From: Massilia sp. IC2-278
GTDB taxonomy: Bacteria > Pseudomonadota > Gammaproteobacteria > Burkholderiales > Burkholderiaceae_D
NCBI RefSeq assembly: GCF_020708045.1
Contig: NZ_JAJFES010000001.1
Location: 930,001-994,000, forward strand
Length of the DNA stretch: 64,000 nt
Direction of reading: 5' to 3'
The notes under the pieces: model-generated
What the model was told of the DNA's origin: nothing
The model's input: only the letters and a program-made list of their open reading frames with translations
The model's database searches: none
Made by a program: the position numbers and the translations under genes
In this document: positions 41,155-52,002 of the stretch, piece by piece
Position numbering within the stretch: position 1 is the stretch's first letter
Layout: each line of letters starts with the position of its first letter

Positions 41155-41673
41155 TCAGAAGTAGACGGTGGCGGTGATGGTGCTTTTGTAGTTGTCCGGG
41201 GTCGGCGTGTTCTGGGCCGGGATTTCGCCGTAGACGGTCAGGTTCTGGGCGGCGCCGTTGCCGGTGCCGGCCAGGGTGTCGGTGCCCTGGGTCGCGCCCC
41301 ACGGGGTGCCGCCCGGCGCCTGGAACAAATTGAAACGCACGGTCTCGGTGTTGGCGCCGGTGCCGCGCATGTAGCGCGTGGTGCCGCTCGAACCCGGGCC
41401 GTTGCCGGCGTCCAGGCCGATGTTGTACGGGGTGGTGTTGCTGCAGGTGACGCTGATGTTCGCGGTGGCCGACACGGTGCTCGACAGCACGCCCTGGCGC
41501 TGGCCGAAGTCCAGGCCATTTGCCGAGATGGCGCAGTCGGCATTGATGCGCAAGGTCACGTCGAAGCTCGCAGGCTGGCCGGCCTTGCCGTAGACGGCGG
41601 CGCCGGCGAGCGCCGGGAAGGCTGCGATGACGATGGCGCCGAAGGCGGCGGCGCGGAGCTTGGCTGCGAACAT
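41155..41673 (-). CDS. SCPU-domain pilin subunit (CsuA/B-like)
   Basis: The 172-residue exported subunit has a signal peptide (cleavage near LAGAA) and the SCPU signature. This includes FDVTLRINADCAISANGLDF, a second Cys in NISVTCSNTTPYNIGLDAGN, and the C-terminal strand KSTITATVYF. It is the first gene of the pilus operon, preceded by AGGGGA on the minus strand, and is probably the major shaft subunit. The operon order subunit-chaperone-usher-tip is a minimal version of the Csu arrangement. Confidence 0.9.
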   Translation of the reverse strand: MFAAKLRAAAFGAIVIAAFPALAGAAVYGKAGQPASFDVTLRINADCAISANGLDFGQRQGVLSSTVSATANISVTCSNTTPYNIGLDAGNGPGSSGTTRYMRGTGANTETVRFNLFQAPGGTPWGATQGTDTLAGTGNGAAQNLTVYGEIPAQNTPTPDNYKSTITATVYF

Positions 41674-41729
41674 GGTATCCCCTGTAAAAAACGAAATTGA
41701 TGAATTGCCGTACATCAACTATACGGCAA

Positions 41730-41745
41730 TTACCGAAATCGGTAA
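41730..41745. promoter_or_regulatory. Palindromic operator candidate upstream of the pilus operon
   Basis: TTACCGA-AA-TCGGTAA is a perfect 7-bp-arm inverted repeat, 57 bp upstream of the first pilin start, in an AT-rich promoter-like gap (41674-41812). It may bind a dimeric regulator of pilus expression. Confidence 0.45.
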
Positions 41746-41812
41746 AGTCGAAACTTTCAGAAATTTCGATACAAGTTGCGCGAAAGCATCATCCTTCGGT
41801 TTGTCTATCCTT

Positions 41813-44191
<2,379 letters not shown>

Positions 44192-44393
44192 ATTGCCGAG
44201 CGATTGACTTGCCAGGCGTGCGCATTCATGCGTCCTGCATGACGTGCAGTCCTGGCTGCCACGGAGGTCTCACCGCCGCCGCGAACACGGCCGCAGGGGC
44301 GGTCTTGCGCAGTATAGGGAGGGTCGCGTTGCTTGTTGAGAACTAAAAATGCGTAACCAAAAAGCTGGGCAAGAGGGTGCCCGCGGGTTCGTT

Positions 44394-45023
44394 TCAGCCG
44401 GCCTTGCGGCGCGGCGCCGGCCCGGCCAGCACCATGCCCAGGCGCAGCGCGGTCTCGACCACGCTGTCGAGCGGCGGCTGATAGCCCTGGTCGATCCAGC
44501 GCAGGGCGATGTGCATCACGCCGCCGATGACGCCGGCGCGCAACAGTTCATCGTCCGCGGCGCCGGGCGCGGAGTGGCGCGCGATCTCGTCGCCGATCGC
44601 CTGCAGCGAGGCGTCAAAAGCCTGGTCGACGGCCCGGCTCACGCCGCGGATCTCGACCAGGAACACGCGCGCCGACTGCGGGTCGCGCTGCAGCGCACCG
44701 AAGTAGGCGCGCAGCATGGCCCGCGCCCGCTCGCCGCGCGCGCGCCCCGCCGACTGGCCGGCGGCGGCGATCTCGCCGAACACTTTGTAGGTGACGGTCC
44801 GGTAGGACGTGATCAAGAGGTCTTCGCTGTTCTCGAAGGATTCGTAGAAATAGCGTTCGGTGAGCCCGGCTTCCTCGCACACGGCCTTGACGGTGGCCTG
44901 GCGGTAGCCGCGCTTGCCGTACACGGCGATCGCGGCGGCGATCAGCTTGCTGCGCCGCTGGGCGCGGCGTTCTTCGATGGATACGCCGCGGTAGGCGCGC
45001 GCTGGTTGGATTTCTGGCGTCAT
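44394..45023 (-). CDS. TetR-family transcriptional regulator
   Basis: The 209-residue repressor has an N-terminal TetR helix-turn-helix (about 20-65; KLIAAAIAVYGKRGYRQATV, CEEAGLTERYFYESFENSED) and a helical ligand domain. It is divergent from the monooxygenase operon, with a near-perfect palindrome in the shared 114-bp gap. It most likely represses that operon and responds to its substrate. The start is placed at the ATG giving MTPEIQPAR; the frame stays open upstream across the operator, which argues against the longer form. Confidence 0.88.
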   Translation of the reverse strand: MTPEIQPARAYRGVSIEERRAQRRSKLIAAAIAVYGKRGYRQATVKAVCEEAGLTERYFYESFENSEDLLITSYRTVTYKVFGEIAAAGQSAGRARGERARAMLRAYFGALQRDPQSARVFLVEIRGVSRAVDQAFDASLQAIGDEIARHSAPGAADDELLRAGVIGGVMHIALRWIDQGYQPPLDSVVETALRLGMVLAGPAPRRKAG

Positions 45024-45082
45024 CCATCTATTTTGACACAGGCCGGGTGCGCTACGGAAAGTTTCAGCTTGCAAAGGCAAAG

Positions 45083-45102
45083 TTGACAATGTACAGTGTC
45101 AA
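45083..45102. promoter_or_regulatory. TetR operator candidate between the regulator and the monooxygenase operon
   Basis: TTGACAATGTACAGTGTCAA is a 20-bp palindrome (TTGACA-n-TGTACA-n-TGTCAA) in which only the A/G pair at positions 7 and 14 fails to match. Its left half is a consensus -35 hexamer. It sits 36 bp before the monooxygenase ATG (45138) and 60 bp before the tetR ATG (45023), where a TetR dimer could control both. Confidence 0.65.
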
Positions 45103-45137
45103 TTACGTTCTTAATACTAGATCAATATCGAGACACC

Positions 45138-46616
45138 ATGCTGAACCCTCCTGAAGAGGACGGCCTGCTGGACGTGCTGATCGTCGGCGCCGGCCTCTCG
45201 GGCATCGGCGCGGCAGCCATCCTGCAGGCGCGCTGCCCCGGCAAGCGCTACGCGATCCTGGAAGCGCGCGACGCCAGCGGCGGCACCTGGGACCTGTTCC
45301 GCTATCCCGGCATCCGCTCCGACTCCGACATGTACACGCTGGGCTATGCCTTCAAGCCCTGGCTCGACGCCAGGGCGATTGCAGACGGCCCGTCGATCCT
45401 GCGCTACATCCGCGAGACCGCGCGCGAGCACGGCATCGACGCCCACATCCGCTACGGCCACAAGGTGGTGCGCGCCGAATGGTCGAGCGCGGCGGCCTGC
45501 TGGACCGTCCATGCCGATGGCCCCGATGGCGCCACCCGCACCGTGCGCGCCCGCTTCCTCTACATGTGCAGCGGCTACTACAGCTACGACCGGGCCTACC
45601 GCCCCGAGTTCGAGGGCGAGGACGGCTACCGCGGGCGCATCGTGCAGCCGCAGTTCTGGCCGCGCGACCTCGATTACAGCGGCAAGCGCGTGGTGGTGAT
45701 CGGCAGCGGCGCCACCGCCGTTACCCTGGTGCCTGCCATGGCGCAACAGGCCGCCCACGTGACCATGCTGCAGCGCTCCCCGACCTACGTGGTGGCGCGC
45801 CCCTCGGAATACCGCTTCGCGCGGCGCCTGCAAAAACTGCTGCCGGCCAGGGCCGCCTACTGGGGCACGCGCTGGCGCGTGATCCTGGAATCGATGCTGC
45901 TCTACCGCCTGGCGCGCGCGAAACCTGACCTGGCGAAACAGCGCATCGTCGAGATGGCGCGCCACCAGCTGGGGCCGGGCTTCGACGTCGCCACCCATTT
46001 CACGCCGAGCTACAAGGTGTGGGACCAGCGCGTCTGCGTGGTGCCCGACGGCGACATGTTCCGCGCCATCCGCAAGGGCCAGGCCTCGGTGGTCACCGAT
46101 CACATCGCCCGCTTCACCGAACGCGGCCTGCTGCTGGAGTCCGGCCGGGAACTCGAGGCCGACGTGGTCGTCATGGCCACCGGCCTGAGCCTGTCCATCC
46201 TCGGCGGCGCGGCGATCACGGTCGACGGCCGGCCGTTCGCGCCGAACGAGGCGATGTCGTACAAGGGCATGATGCTGTCCGATCTGCCGAACTGCGTAAT
46301 GAGCTTCGGCTATACCAACGCCTCGTGGACGCTGAAGGCCGACCTTACCGCCGAGTGGGTCTGTCGCCTGCTGAAACACATGGACCGGCGCGGCCAGCAG
46401 GTCGCCGTGGTGCGGCGCGAAGCGGGCGTGACGCCCGCGCCCTTCCTCAGCTTTACCTCAGGCTACGTGCAGCGCGCCGCCGCCCTGCTGCCGCAGCAGG
46501 GCTCGCGCCGGCCGTGGCAGGTCTATCAAAACTATTTGCAGGACATGATGACGATCCGCTACGGCCGCATCGCCGACGGCGTCATCCGCTTTGGAAGAGA
46601 AGGAACCATGCCTTGA
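45138..46616 (+). CDS. Flavin-containing monooxygenase, Baeyer-Villiger type (EthA-like)
   Basis: The 492-residue FAD/NADPH enzyme has the FAD fold VLIVGAGLSGIG (about 14-25), the family motif GGTWDLFRYPGIRSDSD, and the NADPH fold VVVIGSGATAVTL. The Baeyer-Villiger fingerprint normally reads [FY]xGxxxHxxxWP; here it is YRGRIVQPQFWP, so the conserved His is Gln170. The enzyme would oxygenate a ketone, aldehyde or sulfur compound, the substrate being unknown. It is first in an operon with an SDR and an alpha/beta hydrolase, a set suited to ketone formation, oxygenation to an ester and hydrolysis. The start is ATG 45138. Confidence 0.87.
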   Translation: MLNPPEEDGLLDVLIVGAGLSGIGAAAILQARCPGKRYAILEARDASGGTWDLFRYPGIRSDSDMYTLGYAFKPWLDARAIADGPSILRYIRETAREHGIDAHIRYGHKVVRAEWSSAAACWTVHADGPDGATRTVRARFLYMCSGYYSYDRAYRPEFEGEDGYRGRIVQPQFWPRDLDYSGKRVVVIGSGATAVTLVPAMAQQAAHVTMLQRSPTYVVARPSEYRFARRLQKLLPARAAYWGTRWRVILESMLLYRLARAKPDLAKQRIVEMARHQLGPGFDVATHFTPSYKVWDQRVCVVPDGDMFRAIRKGQASVVTDHIARFTERGLLLESGRELEADVVVMATGLSLSILGGAAITVDGRPFAPNEAMSYKGMMLSDLPNCVMSFGYTNASWTLKADLTAEWVCRLLKHMDRRGQQVAVVRREAGVTPAPFLSFTSGYVQRAAALLPQQGSRRPWQVYQNYLQDMMTIRYGRIADGVIRFGREGTMP

Positions 46617-47422
46617 AGGTCTCGAACCGTGTCGCCCTGATCACCGGCGCCGGCAGCGGCATCGGCCGCGCCACCGCCCTCGCCCTGGCGCGCCGCAGCT
46701 GCCACCTGGCGCTGGCCGACATCAGCGCCGAAGGCCTGCGCGAATCGGCCCGCCTGCTCGCCCACATGGGCGTGCGTGTTACCACCCACCTGCTCGACGT
46801 GGCCGACCGCGAGGCGGTGCAGTCGCTGCCGGCCGAGGTGCAGGCCGCGCACGGACGCATCGACATCCTGATGAACAACGCCGGCGTGGCCCTGGGCGGC
46901 AGCTTCGAGCAGGTATCCGAGGCCGACTTCGAGTGGCTGATGGACATCAATTTCAACGGCGTGGTGCGCATGACGCGCGCCTTCCTGCCCATGCTCCGCC
47001 GCAGCGACGATGCGCGCGTGGTCAACGTGTCGAGCATCTACGGCATCGTCTCGCCGCCGGGCCAGTCGGCATACTCGGCCAGCAAGTTCGCGGTGCGCGG
47101 CTTTTCCATGGCCCTGCGTCACGAGCTCGAAGGCAGCACGGTCAGCGTGAGCGTGGTCCATCCGGGCGGCGTGGCCACCTCGATCGCGCGCAACGCCCGC
47201 ATCCCGGCCGGCGCCCCGCCTGAGGAAATCGAGCGCGGCCGCAAGATCGCCGAACGCCTGCTGCGCCTGGCGCCCGAGGAAGCGGGCGAAATCATCGCGC
47301 GCGGCATCGAACGGCGCGACGCACGTATCCTGGTCGGCAGCGATGCCAAGGCCGTCTCCATCCTCGAACGCCTGGCGCCGGTGAATTACTGGCGCTACCT
47401 GAAGAAAGCGACTTCCCGATGA
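46613..47422 (+). CDS. Short-chain dehydrogenase/reductase
   Basis: The 269-residue NAD(P)-dependent SDR has the cofactor motif TGAGSGIG (11-18), NNAG, catalytic Ser in NVSSIYG, and YSASK with Tyr154 and Lys158. The start is TTG 46613, overlapping the monooxygenase stop as TTGA, with AAGGA about 10 bp upstream; no ATG or GTG is available at the right place. It probably interconverts an alcohol and the ketone or aldehyde used by the monooxygenase. The C-terminal extension (DAKAVSILERLAPVNYWRYL) suggests a membrane-associated substrate, as in similar operons. Confidence 0.88.
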   Translation: MKVSNRVALITGAGSGIGRATALALARRSCHLALADISAEGLRESARLLAHMGVRVTTHLLDVADREAVQSLPAEVQAAHGRIDILMNNAGVALGGSFEQVSEADFEWLMDINFNGVVRMTRAFLPMLRRSDDARVVNVSSIYGIVSPPGQSAYSASKFAVRGFSMALRHELEGSTVSVSVVHPGGVATSIARNARIPAGAPPEEIERGRKIAERLLRLAPEEAGEIIARGIERRDARILVGSDAKAVSILERLAPVNYWRYLKKATSR

Positions 47423-48384
47423 AAACCCTCCTCTTCTTCCTGGGCCTGGCGGCGCTGCCGCTGCTCGGCCTGGCCTGGTTCACGCGGCGCACCGCGGCGC
47501 GCATCGTCCAGTACCTGCCTGCCAAGGGACGTTTCGTCGACGTGCCCGGCGGGCGCCTGCACGTGCTCGAGAGCGGGCCAGAAAACGCCCCGGCCGTGCT
47601 GCTGGTGCATGGCCTGGGCGGCCAGATGAGCCATTTCGACTATGGCCTGGCCGAGCAGCTGGCGCGCTCGTTCCGGGTGGTCGTGGTCGACCGCCCCGGT
47701 TCCGGCCATTCGCTGCGCGATGAGCTGACCTCGGCCGACGTCTCGACCCAGGCCGCGGCATTGGCCCTGCTGATCGACAAGCTCGCGCTGGGACGCCCGA
47801 CCGTGGTCGGCCACTCGCTGGGCGGGGCGATTGCCCTGGCGCTGGCCGTCGAGCATCCTGCCTCGGTCGGCGCCCTGGCCCTGGTGGCGCCGCTGACCCA
47901 TGCGCCAGAAACCGCGCCGCAGGTGTTCAAGGCCCTGACCATCGAGACGCGCTGGGTGCGCAAGCTGTTCGCCTGGACCCTGGCCACGCCGGGCGCGATC
48001 GTCGGCAGCAAGAAGGTGCTGGCGGCCGTGTTTGCACCCGAAAAGGCGCCGGCCGACTTCGCGGTCAAGGGCGGTGGGCTGCACAGCCTGCGCCCTTCGC
48101 AGTTCCTGGCCGCCTCCAGCGACCTGCAGGCGATCCCGTTGCGCATGCCGCTGGTGCAAGGCCGCTACGCCGAACTGGCGCTGCCGCTCAGCGTGCTGTA
48201 CGCGCGTCAGGACGCCATCCTCGACTGGCGCGAAAACGGCCAGGCACTGGTCGACAAGGTGCCGGGCGCGCGTCTGGAACTGGTCGATGGCGGGCACATG
48301 CTGCCGGTGACCCAGCCGCAGGTGGTGGCCGATTTCGTCGAACGCGCCGCGCGTGCGGCAGCGCCGCAACAGCGGGCGGGGTGA
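47419..48384 (+). CDS. Alpha/beta hydrolase, membrane-anchored
   Basis: The 321-residue protein has an N-terminal hydrophobic anchor (about 1-22, LLFFLGLAALPLLGLAWF). It is an alpha/beta hydrolase: oxyanion motif HGLGG, nucleophile elbow GHSLGG with Ser133, an acid near YARQDAILDW, and catalytic His293 in DGGHML. It overlaps the SDR stop (ATGA at 47419-47422). Its probable job is to hydrolyse the ester or lactone made by the monooxygenase, or a lipid; this is inference from the operon. Confidence 0.87.
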   Translation: MKTLLFFLGLAALPLLGLAWFTRRTAARIVQYLPAKGRFVDVPGGRLHVLESGPENAPAVLLVHGLGGQMSHFDYGLAEQLARSFRVVVVDRPGSGHSLRDELTSADVSTQAAALALLIDKLALGRPTVVGHSLGGAIALALAVEHPASVGALALVAPLTHAPETAPQVFKALTIETRWVRKLFAWTLATPGAIVGSKKVLAAVFAPEKAPADFAVKGGGLHSLRPSQFLAASSDLQAIPLRMPLVQGRYAELALPLSVLYARQDAILDWRENGQALVDKVPGARLELVDGGHMLPVTQPQVVADFVERAARAAAPQQRAG

Positions 48385-48397
48385 GTTAGTCAGCGAA

Positions 48398-48670
48398 TGG
48401 TGGGTTCGAGCCGCACGCGGACCGACCCACCCTACGGGCATCTGAATACATCGCCGAAATCCAAAAGCGCTCACAGATCCGTAGGGTGGACTCCTGAGTC
48501 CACGCGGTACTACGTAAGCATATCGAAACGGGCACTGTCGTCCCGGAACGCATATTGCAACGATGTTCGCAACTGTCGCGATGTACGAAGGCACGACCGC
48601 GTGGACTCAGGAGTCCACCCTACCGACCTGCTGTAGGGTGGGTCGGTCCGCGTGCGGCTCGAGCCCACCA
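48398..48670. repeat. Nested GTAGGGTGGG inverted repeats (one pair inside another)
   Basis: The outer arms (48398-48435 and 48633-48670, 38 bp, one mismatch) enclose inner arms (48481-48507 and 48597-48623, 27 bp, perfect). Each arm begins or ends in GTAGGGTGG. The inner core reads GGACTCCTGAGTCC, the outer GGTCGGTCCGCGTGCGG, so they are diverged members of the same family inserted one within the other. They fill most of the 406-bp gap between the hydrolase and DUF817 genes; no gene is seen there. Confidence 0.9.
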
Positions 48671-48790
48671 ACCGCAACGCTGACACCCCGGCGTTTTTCC
48701 ATTGCCTCCCACCTCGGCTTGGCTCTACACTGGCGTTGGCGCCCGGCCGTCGAGCCGGGTTTTTCGCAACCGACCCCCAACCCGGCCACC

Positions 48791-49633
48791 ATGCTTACCG
48801 CGCTCGACAACCTCCTGCTCGACGACCGCCCGCGCCAGCTGGCCGGCCTGCGCCGCGGCGCACTCGAATTCTGGTACTTCGGCATCAAGCAGGCGCGTGC
48901 CTGCCTGTTCGTGTTCACCTTCATGGCCGCCGTGCTGCTCATGCCGCGCACCGGCATCGCCGGCATCCCGCGCTACGACCTGCTGCTGGTGGTGGCCCTG
49001 GCCATCCAGTTCGGCATGGTCTGGTCGAAACTCGAAACCTGGGACGAACTGAAGGCGGTCTGCCTGTTCCATGCGGTCGGCTTCGCGCTGGAAGCCTTCA
49101 AGGTGTCGAGCAGTATCCAGTCCTGGAGCTACCCCGACTTTGCCTACACCAAGGTACTGGGCGTGCCGCTGTTCTCCGGCTTCATGTACGCAGCAATCGG
49201 CAGCTACATCATCCAGGCCTGGCGCATGCTGGATCTGCGCGTGCGCCACCACCCACCCTACTGGATGGCGGCCACGATCGCGATCCTGATCTACGCGAAC
49301 TTCTTCACCCACCACTACATCGGCGACTACCGCTGGTACCTGGCGGCCTGTGCGCTCGGCCTGTATTCGCGCACGGTCGTGATCTACCGCCCGCTCGACC
49401 GCGAGCGCCAGATGCCGCTGCTGCTGGGCTTCGTGCTGATCGGCTTCTTCATCTGGCTGGCCGAGAACATTGGCACCTTCTGGGGCGTGTGGCGCTATCC
49501 GAACCAGCTCGGGGCCTGGTCGCTGGTCCACCTCAGCAAATGGAGTTCGTGGTCGCTGCTGGTGATCATGACCTTCACCATCGTCGCCAGTCTGAAGCAC
49601 GTAAAGGCGCGCATCCATATTCCCGAAGACTGA
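48791..49633 (+). CDS. DUF817-family integral membrane protein
   Basis: The 280-residue protein has about eight membrane helices. Family-typical stretches include FWYFGIKQARACLFVFTFM, SYPDFAYTKVLGVPLFSGFMYAAIGSYIIQAW and ENIGTFWGVWRYPNQ. His/Asp clusters (THHYIGDYRW) may bind a ligand or metal, but no function is established for the family. The start is ATG 48791. It converges on the TonB-dependent receptor gene with only 6 bp between. Confidence 0.88.
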   Translation: MLTALDNLLLDDRPRQLAGLRRGALEFWYFGIKQARACLFVFTFMAAVLLMPRTGIAGIPRYDLLLVVALAIQFGMVWSKLETWDELKAVCLFHAVGFALEAFKVSSSIQSWSYPDFAYTKVLGVPLFSGFMYAAIGSYIIQAWRMLDLRVRHHPPYWMAATIAILIYANFFTHHYIGDYRWYLAACALGLYSRTVVIYRPLDRERQMPLLLGFVLIGFFIWLAENIGTFWGVWRYPNQLGAWSLVHLSKWSSWSLLVIMTFTIVASLKHVKARIHIPED

Positions 49634-49639
49634 GCGCCT

Positions 49640-51814
49640 TCAGAACCGGTAGTACAGGTGGAGCGTCGCGGTGCGTTCCGCACCCGGATTCACCCAGGCC
49701 TCGCTGTAGGAACTGGCGTAATAGGTCCGGTTGAACAGGTTGTCGATGTTCAGGGAGATGCGCAGCCTGGCGCTCGGCGCATACGAGGTCATCACCCGCG
49801 CCGTGGTGTACGAGGGCAAGGTGAAGCGGCTCGATGCTGCCACGTTGCCGAAGCGCTCGCCCACATAATTCAGTCCGCCGCCCAGCGTCGCCAGGCCGCC
49901 GCCGAGCGCGAAGCGCCGGGTGACGATCAGGCTTGCGCTCTGGCGCGGCACGTTCGGAAAGCGGCTGCCGGTGACGATGGTGTTGTCGCCGCGGGTGACG
50001 GTGGCGTCAGTGTATGCATAGGCGGCCGACAGGCGCAGGTTCCGCTTGATCTCGCCGGAGACGTCCAGCTCCACGCCCTTGCTGCCGACTTCACCGGCCG
50101 AGATCGCGTAGTCGGTATTCACCGGATTCGTGGTCAAAACATTGGTCTTGTCGATCTTGTAGAGCGCCAGCGTCGCGCTTGCCTTGCCGCCGGCGCTGTC
50201 GAGCTTTGCCCCGATCTCGTAGGAACGGCTGCTTTCGGCCGGAAAGGCCGTGTTTTCCAGGCTGATGCCGCTGTTCGGCCGAAAGCCCCGCGCCGCGTTC
50301 GCGTACAGCGCGACATTCGGCAGCGGCTGGTACACGAGGCCGATGCGCGGGCTGGTCTCGGACAGCGTTTGCGTGTTCGACAGCGCCGTGCGCAGGTTGG
50401 CCACGGTCTGCTCGTAGCTGTCGTGGCGCAGGCCGAGCAGCGCCTTCCAGCGCGCCGACAAGTCGATCTGGTCCTGCACGTAGAGGCCGCGCGCCTGCTG
50501 CCTTTCCCGCGTCGAGGTCGACAGGGCGAGCGGGTCGGCCACGCCGCCGTAGACGGGGTCGAAGATGTCGATGAGGTAGCCATTGGCGGCCGAGGGATTA
50601 CGCCGCAGCAGGATGCGCGCGTCCCTGAAGCGGTAGAAGTCGGCGCCGGCCAGGACGTTGTGGACCAGCCCCGCCGCGCGCAGCTTGCCGACAATCTCGA
50701 TACGACCGGAGGCGTCGGTCGAGGACCAGTCGCGGTAGCGGTGCTGCCGGCGCGCGGTGCGGCCGTCGGCCAGGATGTCGTTGACTTCGCTGGAGAAGCC
50801 GCGCAGCGAACTGTCGCGGTAGGACAGGCCGCTCTGCAGCGACCAGTCGGGGTTGAACTCGTGGCGCAGGAACAGCTGCTGGCCGAAGGACTTGACGGTG
50901 ACCTTGCCGTCGCCCGGCTCACCGAGGAAGCGCGTGTTCGGCACCACGCCCAGCACGCCCTTCACCGCCGGCACGCCGCGGTCGAACGGCGTTTTCTGCT
51001 GCGCGGCCTCGATTTCGTAGGATAGCGTGGTCGCGTCGCCGATCAGCCAGATGAACGAGGGCGCCACCAGCGTGCGTTCGACCGTGATGACGTCGCGGAA
51101 GCTGTCGCCCTTTTCAAAGGCCGCGTTCAGGCGGTAGGCGAGATTCTCGCTCAGCGGCCCGGTCAGGTCGACCGCGCTGCGCCAGGTGTGGAAGCTGCCG
51201 GCGGACAGGTCGGCCGAGTAGCCGGGGGTGAAGCGCGGCTTCTTGGTCACGATGTTCACGGTGCCGCCCGGTTCGCCGCGTCCGTAGAGCGCCGAGGCCG
51301 GGCCCTTCAGCACCTCGATGCTGTCGGTATTCGCGTTGTCGCGCAGGCCGTTGTAGCCGCGGCTGGAACTGAAGCCGTTGACCATGTAGTCGGAGCCGAA
51401 GTTCGGGTCGCCGGTGAAGCCGCGCATGGCATAGCTGTCCCAGAGGCCGCCCAGGTTGCTCTGGCGCGTGACGCCGCTGGTGAGGTCGAGCGCGCCCGCG
51501 AGCGTCTGCACGCCGGCATCGGCCAGCAGGTCGGAAGTCAGCACGCGCACGCTTTGCGGCAGGTCGATCAACAGGGCGTCGGTCTTGGTGGCGCCGGTGG
51601 CCGACAGGCTGCGGTAGTGCTGGCGCTGTCCGGTCACGCGTACCGTGGACTGGGCCGGTGCGGCGGGCGTGCCCGCATTGGCTGCATTGGCTGCGTCGGC
51701 AGATGCGCCGGCGGTCTGCGCCTCGCCGTGTGCATTACTGTTTGCAGCGCAGGACAAGGTGGCGAGCAGCACGGCAAGCGTGATACGACGGGGTACGGGC
51801 ATTCTTGCGGTCAT
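49640..51814 (-). CDS. TonB-dependent siderophore receptor
   Basis: The 724-residue outer-membrane receptor has a signal peptide (LAVLLATLSCAANSNAHG region) and a TonB-box-like STVRVTG. Its plug domain carries LIDLPQSVRVLTSDLL, DSYAMRGF, and DSIEVLKGPASALYGRGEPG with NIVTKKP. A 22-stranded barrel ends in the typical TATLHLYYRF. The motif set is that of FhuA/FpvA-type ferric hydroxamate or pyoverdine receptors. A Fur-like box lies about 90 bp upstream. No siderophore synthesis or ABC transporter gene is adjacent, so it may take up a foreign siderophore. Confidence 0.92.
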   Translation of the reverse strand: MTARMPVPRRITLAVLLATLSCAANSNAHGEAQTAGASADAANAANAGTPAAPAQSTVRVTGQRQHYRSLSATGATKTDALLIDLPQSVRVLTSDLLADAGVQTLAGALDLTSGVTRQSNLGGLWDSYAMRGFTGDPNFGSDYMVNGFSSSRGYNGLRDNANTDSIEVLKGPASALYGRGEPGGTVNIVTKKPRFTPGYSADLSAGSFHTWRSAVDLTGPLSENLAYRLNAAFEKGDSFRDVITVERTLVAPSFIWLIGDATTLSYEIEAAQQKTPFDRGVPAVKGVLGVVPNTRFLGEPGDGKVTVKSFGQQLFLRHEFNPDWSLQSGLSYRDSSLRGFSSEVNDILADGRTARRQHRYRDWSSTDASGRIEIVGKLRAAGLVHNVLAGADFYRFRDARILLRRNPSAANGYLIDIFDPVYGGVADPLALSTSTRERQQARGLYVQDQIDLSARWKALLGLRHDSYEQTVANLRTALSNTQTLSETSPRIGLVYQPLPNVALYANAARGFRPNSGISLENTAFPAESSRSYEIGAKLDSAGGKASATLALYKIDKTNVLTTNPVNTDYAISAGEVGSKGVELDVSGEIKRNLRLSAAYAYTDATVTRGDNTIVTGSRFPNVPRQSASLIVTRRFALGGGLATLGGGLNYVGERFGNVAASSRFTLPSYTTARVMTSYAPSARLRISLNIDNLFNRTYYASSYSEAWVNPGAERTATLHLYYRF

Positions 51815-51899
51815 GTGGTGTGTTCAGCAATACGGCTGCCGGCCAGCGTGGTCGAAGGCCGGCGAGGCGGGACAAGCACAGCGGGAACTGGGCTTTAAC

Positions 51900-51918
51900 G
51901 ATAACTCATTCTCATTAT
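51900..51918 (-). promoter_or_regulatory. Fur box candidate for the TonB-dependent receptor
   Basis: On the minus strand this reads ATAATGAGAATGAGTTATC, AT-rich and carrying the GATAAT/TGAGAAT half-sites of Fur binding sites, inside a GC-rich genome. It lies 86-104 bp before the receptor ATG, in the 188-bp gap after the methyltransferase gene. It suggests derepression under iron limitation. Confidence 0.6.
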
Positions 51919-52002
51919 AAGGAAGAGCTATCTCCCTGGCAATTAAATAACTGCGATGGCGCGTCGTGCACGACCCCGCTCGTCCCGCCGGGCTGGCCCC
52001 CG

